DNA of 64,000 nt from Ascaris suum (lineage: Eukaryota; Nematoda; Chromadorea; Rhabditida; Ascarididae): contig CM024176.1 of the NCBI GenBank assembly GCA_013433145.1, forward strand, positions 9,658,520 to 9,722,519. The letters are read 5' to 3'. Position numbers and translations under genes: made by a program. The notes under the pieces are model-generated. The model ran no database searches and was not told the DNA's origin. It saw only the letters and a program-made list of their open reading frames with translations. Below are positions 28,101 through 40,899 of the stretch, piece by piece. Numbering within the stretch: the first letter of the stretch is position 1; each line of letters opens with the position of its first letter.

Positions 28101-31021
28101 GCTAGCAAAGTATTTCGTCATGGCAGATAGACCTAACCGACAAAGGTGTGTTCCGAAGATACGTCCAACCCCATGCATCAAGATGGCTTTATTTTACCGA
28201 GCGAAAAGTTGGCGAAGCATCTTGTATTACAAATTTTTGTGGAGTTTATGGAACATCATCCAGCAGTATGTCACCAATCCAGGCATCCAAATCACAAGAC
28301 TGAGGTTCTTCCTGAGTTGTGATTTTGATTAAAAATCACCTTTAGATCATAGGATCAAAAAAAAGGAATATTGCTGCATTAGAACACTAAATCATCAATT
28401 GGGTCATAGAATGAGTAACCTATCCTTAAAATATACTATGTAACGTCGACTATATTCACTCAGCAGCCATTCAGCGAGATAAGTGAACAACAAAACACTG
28501 ATTGTTAAACGCATTTAATGGCCAGATAAAATATTTCATCGTTGACGTTAAACGGTGATGTAAGAAGTCGCGCTCAGCGAATACCTTTCAAGGAAACGAT
28601 TCATTCACAGAATCTAACAAGCTTTTAGAAAATGCTAAATGTTTTTTAGCGAACGATCGATTTTTGCATTCCATTGAAAAATTGAGTTATTTATCATCAT
28701 TGTCAAGCTATAAGCTAGTCTTCAGTGGTCATTTTTCGATTTCCGTATAACTGAAAAAAATTTGCACTCGAAAAGAACTTGTTTGATTACAATTTCATAG
28801 AGATTAGAACAAACTCATTTTCGAAAAATTCGACACCGAACCTGTTAGGATAACCTAGCAGAAATTTCGCCCATAGATATTAAGCAGCAAGGTATATGAA
28901 GCGAACATCATCTATGAAGAGATGTTGAAAGATTTCAGCAACAATTCCCATTAACCGTTGAAGGGAAAATACGCAGGAAATGCGCTTTATTTAGGAATAA
29001 GAAATTCCATGAGAGAAGAAAGAAATTGCTGATCCCTCAAAAGATCTTCAATTCTGTCACATGAAACATCGAATAAAAGGTGGTGTCAAAAGCGTAAGAA
29101 ATTCTTTCACATGGGTGTTCAAGCAATGTGAGAAGAAGTGAATGATTTAGCGATTTAGATAAAAAAGGGGCTAATAAAGAGCAAAACAGAAACGAATAGG
29201 CCGGAAATAAACGTGCTGAATGCGGAAAATTAAGGCCGAAAACTAAATGTTGTTGGTGAATAGACATAACACCTCTAATGTATGTGCGATACCAACGAAA
29301 TGCCATTTTCTAAATGATATTGCTCTCGACGAAAATGATGAGGGATTCAAAGTCATGTCAACTGGACAGTGGCAAAAGTGATGCCGATGAAACTTGCAGC
29401 AATGAGAGAGGAGAAAGGTGTTTGAAGAGTGACAAAAAGAGCTAAATAGGCTGCAATTATTTAAGAAACAGAAGAACCAAAAAGGAAAGACTATTTGGTC
29501 GCGTATGCATTTCGCCTCTAAATTTCGCACTTTCTGTTGGCCTTTACGTTCTTAGGTTTTCGTTTCAATGAACTTTTCGTAACTAGGTCGTTGGCCATGG
29601 TGGTGCACATATGGACAAGGACCTGCCTGAAAGTTGATTTCATTGACAATTCTAAGCAAGCATGAAATCTTTTAATCGACAACGGCTACAGTTCTTTACC
29701 GAACATTTTCCATAAAGGCATATTTGGCAATAATTTCCTATACAAATGAATCAATTAATGCACAAGCATTTTATATTGCAGTATATTCACAAAATAATAT
29801 GACAAGCAACTGTCCTCATAGGGGCATACGGTTTTCGAGAAATGACTTTCTAAACGCCTCAAGGTTAAAGTTCATTCTTGGTCGATCCATCATTGCTGCG
29901 TCAACAAATTTCTAGTTTCTGTAATCACAAGTTTGCGTTGAAATTTCAAATTGAAGCAATCGCATAATTAATTTTACAGGCCAGAGCACTTTATGTAGGC
30001 GAAGTTTCTATGGAAGTTTGGAGATAGCTGTTTCGATAATGCGCAAAACTTTGAGGCACCCGTTAAGCAAATGTTTTTATCCAATGACGTTAGCGGTAGG
30101 ATTTGAAGTTGCTGCCGCCTTGTCCTGATGACTTCACATATTGATTCATATCCCGCTTATGATTTCCAACTGAGGGAAAGGGCACTGGCGTATCGCTGTG
30201 TGCCGGAAAGTGAGGCAGTTAAGTTTCTTCTGCTGATTGTACCAGTGGACTTTGTATTGTGCTCGACCTTCATATTCAGCTAAACATTGCAATGTTTCAT
30301 TTTTGTTGAAAGTCGGTCAGAAATTTCGAACTGTCTTCCTTTTCGCAAAGTTCACTGTGCTCCATGGAAAGCCAAATTAAACCAACAGGTTGGAATTTTT
30401 TATGTGCAGTAGCTGAAATACCGCAGACTCAGGTGTAATTGATTATTCAGCCGTTTCCTCTAGTACTCAATGCGTGTATTAGTTTCAGTTTGCCGAAAGC
30501 TGTTGCGCCAAAATGTAAGGCTCCTTCGCTTGTCGCACTGCACCTAAGTGATAAATGATTTTAGCGTCAATATTGCTATTACTTACAGATCTCGAAGATA
30601 TTGACTGCTCTATCCGTTTTTTATCTTCCTTTGAATTTTCGCTGATAGCTCTCGTATGTTTCCTACCGCCCTTCCTGCCCTCCGTACGTCAAACTGAATT
30701 TATGGAATTCAAAGAAGTGTGTGCCCTAGCACTGTATTAATTTGCAGTGCTTCTCTCCATCGAGTGCTTACAAGTTGAACGCTCTTAAGTGCAACGGACA
30801 CGTGCATGTGCTCCGAGGGAAAAGTCCTGTAGTTATCCTAGTGCTGAAGAACAATGCAAAAAAAAAACGGAGAAAGCCCCGCCGATCATCTTCATTATCA
30901 GCACACATAAGTCGATCTGTCTGCCGAGTTCTTGCCTAGGTTATACTCAGGCCGTCCGACTTTCTAGCTGCTTGAAAAAATCACTCGTGAATTTTATACG
31001 CAAAGGCACACGTAATGTTCA
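25102..31021. other. No clear gene
   Basis: Frames at 26376-26753 (-, 125 codons) and 29037-29530 (-) are open but lack motifs. The latter has several hydrophobic stretches across frames that could be remnants of a membrane protein. Nothing could be assembled. Confidence 0.5.
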
Positions 31022-34000
31022 TTATTCTGAAAATTCATTGCCTCTAATCTCAGTCAACTTTACACTGCTCTTCTGCATTTGTATGGCTGCCACGATCACA
31101 ATTCCTGTCCACCAAATATGTATAAGTGCCATACTAGAGAAGATCGTGACGAGGACAATTGCTGACGGTAATGGAATACCATCCGTTGATGAGTGCTCAC
31201 GGATTCGCTTAGCCTTCTTCCATATGGTGCATACAATATAGGCGAAACAAATAAGTACAACAATCTGAAACTTCTCCCTCATTATATTCAGCAATTTTTA
31301 TCTATGATTTCAATGACAGCATAAGGTGTGTCGGCTGGCCAGCTAGAGTGATATCTTTCAAGTCTACAGCCACTATGGAGGAAGTGTCTCCTATCACCAC
31401 ACCGATGTTTCCTATCCAGATTCGAGGATGACTTATATGTGATTAGCGAAACTTCGTAAAACGCATGAAAAATGCACATGTAATCGATGGCGATGTGAAG
31501 ACTTGCAACTATTGGAGCTATGGGGTTAGCCTTGCGATGTCAACGATAGCTTATACCTGTAATGTGAGTTTTACAAGGTCAACTACACTTAATTGAAATG
31601 GGCTTCTTTCGTTTGGGGATGATGCGAAGTGAAAGTGTTAGCTGCAGTTGGATAGCTGCAATGAATTGCAGCTGCTCACCTACTACCCAACCTTATTGAA
31701 ACATTTTCCTTCTCTTATTCACAAGTTAAGAATTTGAATATGTTTTGAATATTTTTTGGTTATAGTGGTTAATGTGGATTTGAATATCTTTTTTTCCACT
31801 TAGTTGTGGACAACTTGGTTATAGTGTTAGCGTTTCTTTTCGGGATCGTTTCTGGTAAAGAAGTTTTCTTTTTGAGTGCAAACAATCCTTTGCAATCCAT
31901 CCCGCACGTTGCCTACCTTTCACATGACGTGCACCATCAATATGCTTGCGTATACAACGCGTACTACTATATCAACTCGGGAAACACCAAGTAATGCGTT
32001 TGTGACCATCCGCTATTCATTGAACAGCCATATTTGTGAACGTCGAAGATGGAAAAACTCCGAATCATGCGAATGGGTTATTTGCGCATGGACTTCAGTC
32101 ATTTAGTCGCCAGCCGAAGCTCGCCGTTAGGCGCAAACGTCGGAAGTCTTAGTGGAACATCGAACGTTAAGATTTGCTGCTTGCTGTTTGTCTGGATTTC
32201 ACGTCACTGTTCAACTGAGAGGTAATCTTGCACTAGAGGCATCGGTTTCGTGATATATACCAAAAGCTGCGCCACTCATGTGCTTCAACCCACTACTTAA
32301 CACTTCTCAAGTAATCCCAACTGTTAATGCCGCTAGTGTTTGAAGCACTCTACCAGTGCTGCTTCACATCGCTCTAACTATTGCATGCTGCCGTAGGCAC
32401 TTGTTATCCTATTCCGGACCAGTAACATTCAATATCATTGGCAATGCCAATAAGTGATAGTGCTCACTTACTCATACTGCTAGCACAACACTTGTAATTT
32501 AATTAACTGTATTCTTTGCTACTTCTTTTCTCAACATTTATCGCCAGCAGAACTAGAAATTGCTGCTGATAGTGCCAGTTATTCGATTCTGATTGCGGCT
32601 TATAAGTCATCAGCATTCAAAACGTCGAAGAAAAAAGAAGAATGGGGATGCAATTTGATACGAAAGCAGGAAAAAACGCTAGAAAACGTGAAAATTGTTT
32701 TTCAATTTCAAAAAGAGGCCTTTGAGCTGGCACCTCCTATAGTAGAACAAATAGACTTGAAATGCGTTAATGAATTCCTCACTACTTATTGCTTCCTCTT
32801 CTTTTCCTTTCGAGTGTACTCACATTCTCTTTCATCTCTTGAAAAAGGCAGCAGCGCAAGTGCAGTCATCCGCTGCTGTCAATAATACTACTCCCCTAGA
32901 TATCATTGATGCGATAGTCACATATTTCTACATAGTGAATTTTGCTAATATTAGCAATAGTTATCACTCATTGGTTGAACACTATTACGGTACAGCTAGT
33001 GCCGAAAACGGTCAGGCATATATGACTTTTCCTCGCTCCGGCTATCGGCTTTCGACATTGCATCAAAAATTAAGAGGTTTTGACAAAACGACTTTCCCAT
33101 ATTGACGATAAAAACATCGCTATTCGCTTCATCCCTATTCCTCTGTGGAACAAGCGACGCCAAGGTCATGATTACTTCTTTAGCCTGGAGAAATTCAGCA
33201 CTTGGCATTTCCTTTGAAAATTTTCGTTATTAGATTCTCGTGAATTTGGTGCTGAGCATTCGTCATGAGGTCAGCTGGTGGGGATGTTCTCTTTTTGCCG
33301 TCAATTTTATGCATTTTCGATCTGCATGAAATAATGCTGCAGAAAAAATTTTTCGCTTTGCTTTTGATCAAAGAAGCAAATCAGAGTGAGAATTTTATAT
33401 CATTCAGACCTCACTGACTCTTTATAGAGGTCTTTTTGCATCTTTCAGATCATCTCTTGATACCTTGCAGGGTTCATCAATAGACGTGAGCGTCATAAGC
33501 ACCTCGCCCCCTCCCCCTCCTCCTTTCCAGAAAACAATGAGGACTTGGCTGGAAAGTTTTTATAATCAGCGGACTGTCATATATAGAACCTAATGGCTGC
33601 AGCACACGGCAAATAATTGGAGAAGGGATGATTCACACATTCATAATGACCAGTGCGAATAGTTTCATGCACTATGTGTGCTTGCCGAATTATTGCGTTG
33701 TGTACCGACAGACAGTCGCTTTTTTAACGGATTAAAACGAATTCACAAGATATGTACACACAGTTGGTAAATTGTGGAATTAAAATGCATTTGAATTGAA
33801 GTGGAACCTAGTTGCAGAAAAATGGTGAAGTGGTTACCTGCCAAAGAATATGTGGAATTAAGAGGAAGCGTTGACGTTGCCCAAGACCAATGAGAAGTAA
33901 GATAATCACAGCTATAGTAACGCTAACAAAGAAGATCATAATTCGAGCAATATCGCCACCTCGACCTTCCAACTCAGTTGTGTAGAATATATGGCCGTCA

Positions 34001-35189
34001 TCGATGATCAACTTAGAAAGAAACAGAACGGAGAAAGCTGAAAGTGAAATGCTCCAACAGTATGGTCATTGAGTGACCATAGAACGGCCAACTGAACAAA
34101 TCCATTAAAGCTAGAGAAGCAATAAAGCGAGGGTTTGGAAAGCACAACCACTGAGAAACACGTATTGGCAGGAATCGATTCCTATGTCGGAATTAAATCC
34201 GCTTGAGGCTAGCTCACTCCTCATACAGGTCCCTATCCGCAGAGAAAGTTCTTTCGTGCAAGTGGTTCTGTGGTCCCTGAAATTTTAGAGTCTCACCGAA
34301 CTTTATTCAAAATTCTGCGCTGAACATCATAGTGAGATGGTGGTGCTGATGACAATATGATGCCAGGTAAAATTTCGATGACGTATTGATTGATAATGAT
34401 TTGATTGCAATTCCATTACCGAGTTGTTACATTTTCAATACTTGAAATCAATGGCACGTTTCAAGCGTTCATTGTTTGAGCAGGTGGTTTCAACAGATAC
34501 GATGAGGAAGGTGCCAAAAGTTATTAGGATGTGGACACGAAGTTTTGAAGATGAAATAAAATGTGATATATGACTGAGTGTTTGATGTTCTCTAAAACAT
34601 GAACGACGCTCAAATATTATTCATTCTTCTGCAGCATTGCACCTTAAGAATCTCCCCATGAGAATCCTATCCCTTCACTTCGTTTATCGAAACCTATCAT
34701 TTCCTTCTTTGGATTTTTCCTCTCGAGGAGAACAACCGGATGGAAAACGATTCGATAAAATGAGCAAGGAAAACTATACTGACAAATTGGAGCGTTATGT
34801 ACGCAATGCGAGAGCGTAATTTGCAATGAAGCGGAAAACTTGCAGTTGACAGATACATAGGACGATAAACATAAGGATGAGGAATTCTGCTATATCAGTG
34901 CTGACATAATGCGCTTTTGAAATGCCAATCACCATAAATATCTAAATTATGACGCGTTTTAATAGGTTCATCGAGTTTTGCCTAGCTTTTGATACATTGG
35001 AGCAATGATATACTTACCAATTACGAAGAGTTCAGCAATACCAACAAAGAATGCTGCATGGTGTATCGATACACATCCAAGGCAACAGTTATGTGGTCGA
35101 AACGCATAACCATTAGTCATATGGTGTTCACTCAAAGATTTTTCAAGACCTTTGCTGCTTTCGTCCCTTTCACGCAAGAACACTCTCAT
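31022..35189 (-). CDS. Four-helix membrane protein, nematode CCxG family, copy 1
   Basis: Exons on the minus strand are 35189-35018 (172 nt), 34037-33838 (200 nt) and 31264-31022 (243 nt with stop). All phases fit and give 204 residues. Exon 1 carries the basic/acidic start and FRPHNCCLGCVSIHH at about residues 30-44, then helix 1. Exon 2 encodes a short outer loop with FYTTELEGRGG, helix 2 (MIFFVSVTIAVIILLLIG) and the start of helix 3, LIPHILWQ. Exon 3 completes helix 3, then a charged loop, then helix 4 with PLPSAIVLV and HIWW, and a polar tail. The layout recalls nematode DUF7027/LAPTM-like endomembrane proteins; that link is inferred and no function is claimed. Introns are 980 and 2573 bp. 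The ATG at 35189 directly follows CAG, and the paralogue at 46.6-49.5 kb has a non-ATG codon at the same place, so an upstream first exon is likely. Confidence 0.78.
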
Positions 35190-35559
35190 CTGGAACGTAT
35201 GATCAATTCAGTGGTTTTTTCTGCTTCTGAAGCAGAAGTTAGCAATTAACTGAAGAAACCGAAAACACTGAAAAGGTATCTGTACGTTCTGCAGCATTTT
35301 AGTGGAAATTTTGAGATTTTTTGGTTTCGATGACATGAGCTCTTAAATGTTTGAATCATACAAAAATTATGCAACCATAGAGTGTTTCATTTCATTCGTT
35401 TATGTCAATAGAAGTTATGGTTCTTCAATGAGGTTTTTGCTTTCAAAAGTCAATCAAACTACACAATGAGCAATGCGCTGTTGGAATTCATTGAGTCATA
35501 AGTCCCGAGACTGAACATGAAATGTCTAAGAGTGCTGTTTGAAAACCTTATTAATTCTG

Positions 35560-35751
35560 ATGTTCGCCATTAATTTGTTAATGGACTTGGAAAATAAGTC
35601 TCACGCAAAGTACAAAACTACGGAATATAAGTGTTTTAAGAATGCGCAGATCTCCTTTGACGATGATCGAGATAATCACCCTTCCAAGCTTACGATTTTC
35701 GAAGGTGAATCATGTACTATCTGCGGCCCCGTAAACAAAAGTCATAAGTAA
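35560..35751 (+). CDS. Candidate exon of a small Cys-containing protein
   Basis: Plus-strand open segment bounded upstream by a TAA at 35527-35529. A leucine-rich stretch (LKTLLILMFAINLLMDL) is followed by a polar region with YKCFKNAQISFDDDRD and a Cys pair in GESCTICGP. An ATG lies at 35560, inside the hydrophobic stretch. A GTAAAG donor begins at 35748, so it may continue in another exon. It could be a secreted peptide, but no family is recognised. It sits just beyond the 5' end of the minus-strand membrane gene at 31.0-35.2 kb. Confidence 0.28.
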   Translation: MFAINLLMDLENKSHAKYKTTEYKCFKNAQISFDDDRDNHPSKLTIFEGESCTICGPVNKSHK

Positions 35752-38645
35752 AGCAGTTTCCGCAAAAACTGTATGCTTTGATTACGCACGTTTTCGTAGT
35801 TATGAGGTGGCAGATGTGTTAGGCAGGAAGTTGTAATTTGAAAGGCTATTCTAAATGCCTTCGCTGCATCCTACGAGTCCACTGTCCCAAACGGGAATGT
35901 TTCCCGTTTCAGAATTGCATGCTAAAATGCGACCTCCTCTACTGCACCGCAGCTTCGCATTTCGTATTCTGGCTGAAAGCTGAAGAGGTCAGAAGCTCGA
36001 GGCGTTTATTTTAGCGATTCGGAATATAGGTCGTTGCCGATTAGGCAGCAGCTGCTGAGAGTTCATTGGTATCTGAGCGTGAAGTACGATACACCTATCC
36101 TATAAGCGCAATTACAAGAAAGCTTCACACAAATGTCAGCAGTCATACTGCCGAGTACGCTGGCAGTCAACCAAAATCGAATTTCTTTTTCCACTGGTCA
36201 TATTGCCATATGACCATCACTAATTTTGAACTACTGAGACTCATCAATTGGAAACGTCAGCACATGAGAAACAAATGAGACTACACAAGAGCAAATGCGG
36301 CTAATAAACCTTCACTCTTCCTTAGCAATAAAATTTCATGCAGCTGCAAACAAAAAAAAGTCTAGAATATGCTCGTTGTCGTTATTTCTTAAACGATCAT
36401 AGCAAATAACATCAACTAGGGTGATGAGAAATTCAACATGCCAATGAGCTCGCAATAAAATCATTCCGCTGTTCAAGACTAACGGAAATTTTATTGCACT
36501 AGCAGCTGACTGCAGATACATCATCTGCAAAGAATAAACTCATTTCGAACATCTGAGCATAAGACGAATGGAGAGGAAAAAAAGTTGCACAAAAATTCCA
36601 AAGGGTTTTACCCGGAAATGTCCAAATGGAAAACCTGTTTAGACAAAATCTCTAGGGAGTAACATTTCAGGCGCATTCGACTACGCTTGGAAACGTGGAT
36701 TATTTCCGCAATCTCAATCCAAATAGAAAAGAAGAAAAAATCGACGGTTTTAGCGGCTCCCTAGTGAGGAGAAGATGAAGAATCCTCGAAAAAATTAGAA
36801 ATCAGAACGCTTAGTTAGGGAAGAAATTCCATAACTGCAACTATTCTCTCTAGTCTTTCACATTATCGTAACATGCGCCCATCTGTGAAAAAATGGCGAA
36901 CGGTATATTGACGCAGCATATTGTGTCAATTTGAACATAGAGCAAACATTCGCATAGAAAAACAAATCGAAAAATGTTTTTTAAGTGATGAAATATCCAC
37001 ATTGTGTGTTGACTCTGCCGCCGGCTCTGTAAGAGCAAGATTTTCGGCCGGAAACTCGAATGAAATGTTAGACAACGATGTTGAGATGGAAGCAAAATGC
37101 TACGGAAATCAATACTTCACTCCAGTGTTTTGCTTGTGCTGAAAAGTGATGCCAGATTGTATAGGGAAAAATGGACATTTCTTCATATGGGTCGAGCATA
37201 AGTTCAGATATCAATGTTACGAATCTAAACAATTGCAACATAGGAAAAGCAACGTTTCCCGGCTCCACGTGAGGTAATATATCTCCCGGAAACACAAAAA
37301 AAAAGCTCACAATAATTACACATTTAAGCGGTCACGTCGGAAGAGCTTGGATCAGAAAGAAAATTAGGCGATTATAAATTCCCATATGTGAAAATTATGA
37401 CGGCTACACTTTTTCGACGAAACATTTTTTTTTTTCAATATTCTCTCCACTTGCGAATTTGGCGATACAGCGAAAAGGGAGCGACTCAGGAACATCGTAT
37501 AAATGTTTTGCCGATGAACGACGAGTCAATATCTAAAAGGCACAATGATAGACGTAGCATCTTCAATCAGCCTAAAAGGCTCTTAGCAGTTCCATGTTCA
37601 TTCGTTTTTCCAACACATATATTTTTAATTGCCATAGCTCATCAATCTGAGAACTTGAATTTCTTTGATGGTTCATGAGAAACGAATTGTGTTGATGCAC
37701 TTTAATTAATCATTTCATTGAATAAATAATGGATTAAATGTTTGATTCATATACTTCAGCAAAAGAAGAATATCTCTTCAGAATCCCTTATTTATTGCGA
37801 GGATTTTTATAGACTCCATGCTCGGAGAGTGGCCGTTCCATCCGACTATCGGATATTTTTCGTTATGAAAAGTGAAGGAAGTTTGTTTTTTTTTCTCTTG
37901 AGACGGTTGCAATAAATTAATAAGAGATTGATTGTGTTGATAGAAGTACGGCGAATGTCTGTGTGCTAATGGAGTTTGATTGAGAAAGAATAAGGGGAAT
38001 AAGATAAGCAACGAGAAAGTTGGAATTTTTCAATTTTTGGTTGATACTCACTGTTATGAATATACAGGCAATGTGTGAGAATAATGTGCACTTTCAGTTG
38101 CAAAAGAAATAACAATAAGCGAAGCAGATAGCAAATTATTTGCAATGCGTCAGAAAGTTAGAGGATAAGGTAACTGAAGGTAAGCCAAGGTAAAGCAACA
38201 GATAAAATTTTTTACTCGTTAAGTTTTTTCAAGTTTTTTCAGAGCAGAAAGCAGCACGTTTTAACTCCTAAAAGAGGCAGCAGGTGGAACGCTTGAAAAC
38301 GAGCTTATTATTAGAACTGATACATTAGCATGAAGCACTAATACCACAAGCGTTTATCGGTAATCAAAACTCAGTAAATAGCGAATAAAAATCTATTGCT
38401 TATTTGTCAAAGGTAACACTTTTGATTTCGTTTATTCGCTGATGACTAGCGTTTAGTGAGGTGACATTATATATTCTGATACAATAAATAACCATCTTTC
38501 AAGTGTCATTGTTGTGTATACATCGATACTATAAAAAGAAGCGACCTGAATTGTGTCAATAAAGTAATCTGCAAATAACTGGCAAACTAGAAGTGTCATG
38601 CTGACTGTGGTGGTCTTCCCTGGAAACAATAATCAAAAAGTACAG

Positions 38646-38685
38646 CCCTCCTTCCACTCCCTCCCCCTCCCTCCCCCGCCCCCGG
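38646..38685. repeat. C-rich homopyrimidine tract
   Basis: About 40 bp almost entirely C and T on the plus strand, with several CCCCC and CCC runs. The minus strand therefore has G-runs that could form a quadruplex; this is inferred from sequence only. Confidence 0.7.
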
Positions 38686-39315
38686 CAGCATCACTGTCTG
38701 CCGTGATGAGCTTGGGAGGTCATGTTATAATAAATTAACTGAAATGGTGCCATATAGGTGCGGCTCAGCGAGAGCTTGATGAGGTGATAGGTAGGACAGG
38801 CCGTCTTCTAATGGACAAACTTGAGATGACATTGAGAAAAAAGGTAGTAGGACGCCCTTCCCCACACTTCTGAAAACTGCTCCACAACTGTTCCAATTGT
38901 TCCTTTTATTAGGCATCACTGGTACTACAAATAAAGAAAAACGCAGGAATAAAGGTGAGATAACGAGACTACGTGAGAAATAAACTGAAATTTCGGGGAA
39001 GGTACTGTCCATATAGAACACTAGCTGACAGCTGTGCCAGAAAATGGCACGACAGGCGCTTTCTCATTCGCAATCGCAGTAATTAGTACTTTGAATGTGA
39101 AAGAATAATAAAACGCGCAATGTTGCTTCCATGTTTAAATTGAAATGACCGCATGCAGATAAAACACTCCTTTTCTCTTCTTGTTTCGCAACCGGACAAG
39201 TACGTAATTCCTCTGGAGCAGTTCCGCTGACGGCAGAAATTTCAGGTCTGCAGCTCGTGCTGTTAAGTCAGAAATGTAGATGGACAAAACCGATCGATAA
39301 GACAGAGAACCGAAG

Positions 39316-39444
<129 letters not shown>

Positions 39445-40692
39445 GTCGTTGGATCCACTGAAAGGACATTCTGCATGTTCCTGTGCACTATTGGACAACA
39501 TGAGTGAAAATGAATCAGTACATTTCACAAAGTGATTATTGCCAACAGATTTCACACCACAAAGTGCATTCGTGGATATTGCAACACAGTTTTTTTCAGT
39601 CACATGCAAAACACCAAATAGTCGATCAAAATAAGAGCATTTCGTTGACACATTAATGCTAGATGGTTAACTCTCCAACATATTTCTTGACTGTCCATGA
39701 ATTTACTTCCTGGGACTTAATAGTTACCAAAGCATGCAACTGAAATTGATATAATAATTCGGAAGTTTGTTAATATGTTATATTGACGCCCAAAAACTTG
39801 ACCTCTATAACGTTGTAACCGTATGTTTGGCAAAAAATTGCAGTTGTAAATATAAAGTGTATATTATGGCTAATCACTATAGATGAAGGCTGCCCTTAGA
39901 GGTGAATGTTATTTCAGTCTTGGTTGTACACCTTTAAGCAAAGCCGAGTTCACACTTGAACATTTTGAAATACTCTTATTGAATTCCGGTTGAATAACCT
40001 ATATGTGGGTATCGGTCATCTCTGTTTGAGCTTTCCACCTACGTAGATCGACAACGATATAGCATTCAGATATATTTTCGCAGTTTCAAAGAAATCACAA
40101 ACCCGGGAAACAAAGCGTTTGACTGAGCAGTTCAATGTGTGCTAGTGAGCCGTCATCTTAGTTCTCGATGTCTTTTTCTTGTTCCGAATACGTATTTTTC
40201 AAGGAAAGATGGTGTCTTAACTGCGGATCCTCCATAATTTGCCAGTGCCTCTTTGGTAACTTAAGACGAACGAAAATGAGCGCTCCATGCCCTAAGGCGG
40301 TGATGGGAAAAGTTTGAACTCTTTTGCTTTGAGAGGATTGGATTGAACATGCGGAAGTCAGAGAACGAATATGAGGAATTTATGGAACTCTACTCGCGCT
40401 CTTTGTGGGAGCAAATAGAAGAAATGTTTCATAAAATCTTTGTGGGAGCAAGAAGAAGAAAAAGAAGAAAATCACTAAAAAATTAAGGTAAACATACTGG
40501 CATAGAAGAAGCTAAAGCGATAGCTTGAATGCTCCTGCCAAAGCTCATCTTATGATTCCCAGGATGCATCGCTCTCCAACAATGAGACGCAACTTCGTGT
40601 CGACAGGCGCGATGCTAAATTTTGCGCTTTTCTACATAGCTGAATCTCGACGAAGACGAATTAGCTGCGTTTTTATTGAATCCGCTCAAAAG

Positions 40693-40899
40693 TCAATTGC
40701 GAACAATGAAGCACTCAGAAAGGACAAATCGGCTTAGATCTCTACTCCGATGGCAATTTAATACTTTGTGATGTGGCGCTGTGTTAGGAGTTGAAAAACC
40801 TTGCGCATCAACCACCGAGGTCAACGCCCTAATTTCTTTCGGTTCCGAGTATTGATGATAGCTGTCTTCCCCTAGCACAACTCGATTGCCATGAGTCAT
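40693..40899 (-). CDS. Unassigned 68-codon ATG frame
   Basis: ATG-initiated minus-strand frame with mixed, protein-like composition (VVLGEDSYHQYSEPKEIRAL). It ends without clear splice sites. It may be a relic of a transposon or of a lost gene; no motif allows a choice. Confidence 0.2.
   Translation of the reverse strand: MTHGNRVVLGEDSYHQYSEPKEIRALTSVVDAQGFSTPNTAPHHKVLNCHRSRDLSRFVLSECFIVRN

Noticed and set aside
29037..29530. Possible membrane-protein exons on the minus strand
   Set aside because: Hydrophobic patches switch frame and are interrupted by stops, and no conserved receptor or transporter motif appears.
30789..31241. 150-codon plus-strand frame
   Set aside because: It is the antisense shadow of the last exon of the minus-strand membrane gene, which has paralogue support.
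31806..31994. Signal-peptide-like plus-strand frame (LVIVLAFLFGIVSGKEV)
   Set aside because: It starts at GTG, not used to start eukaryotic genes in this way, lies in an intron of the opposite-strand gene, and has no splice or family support.
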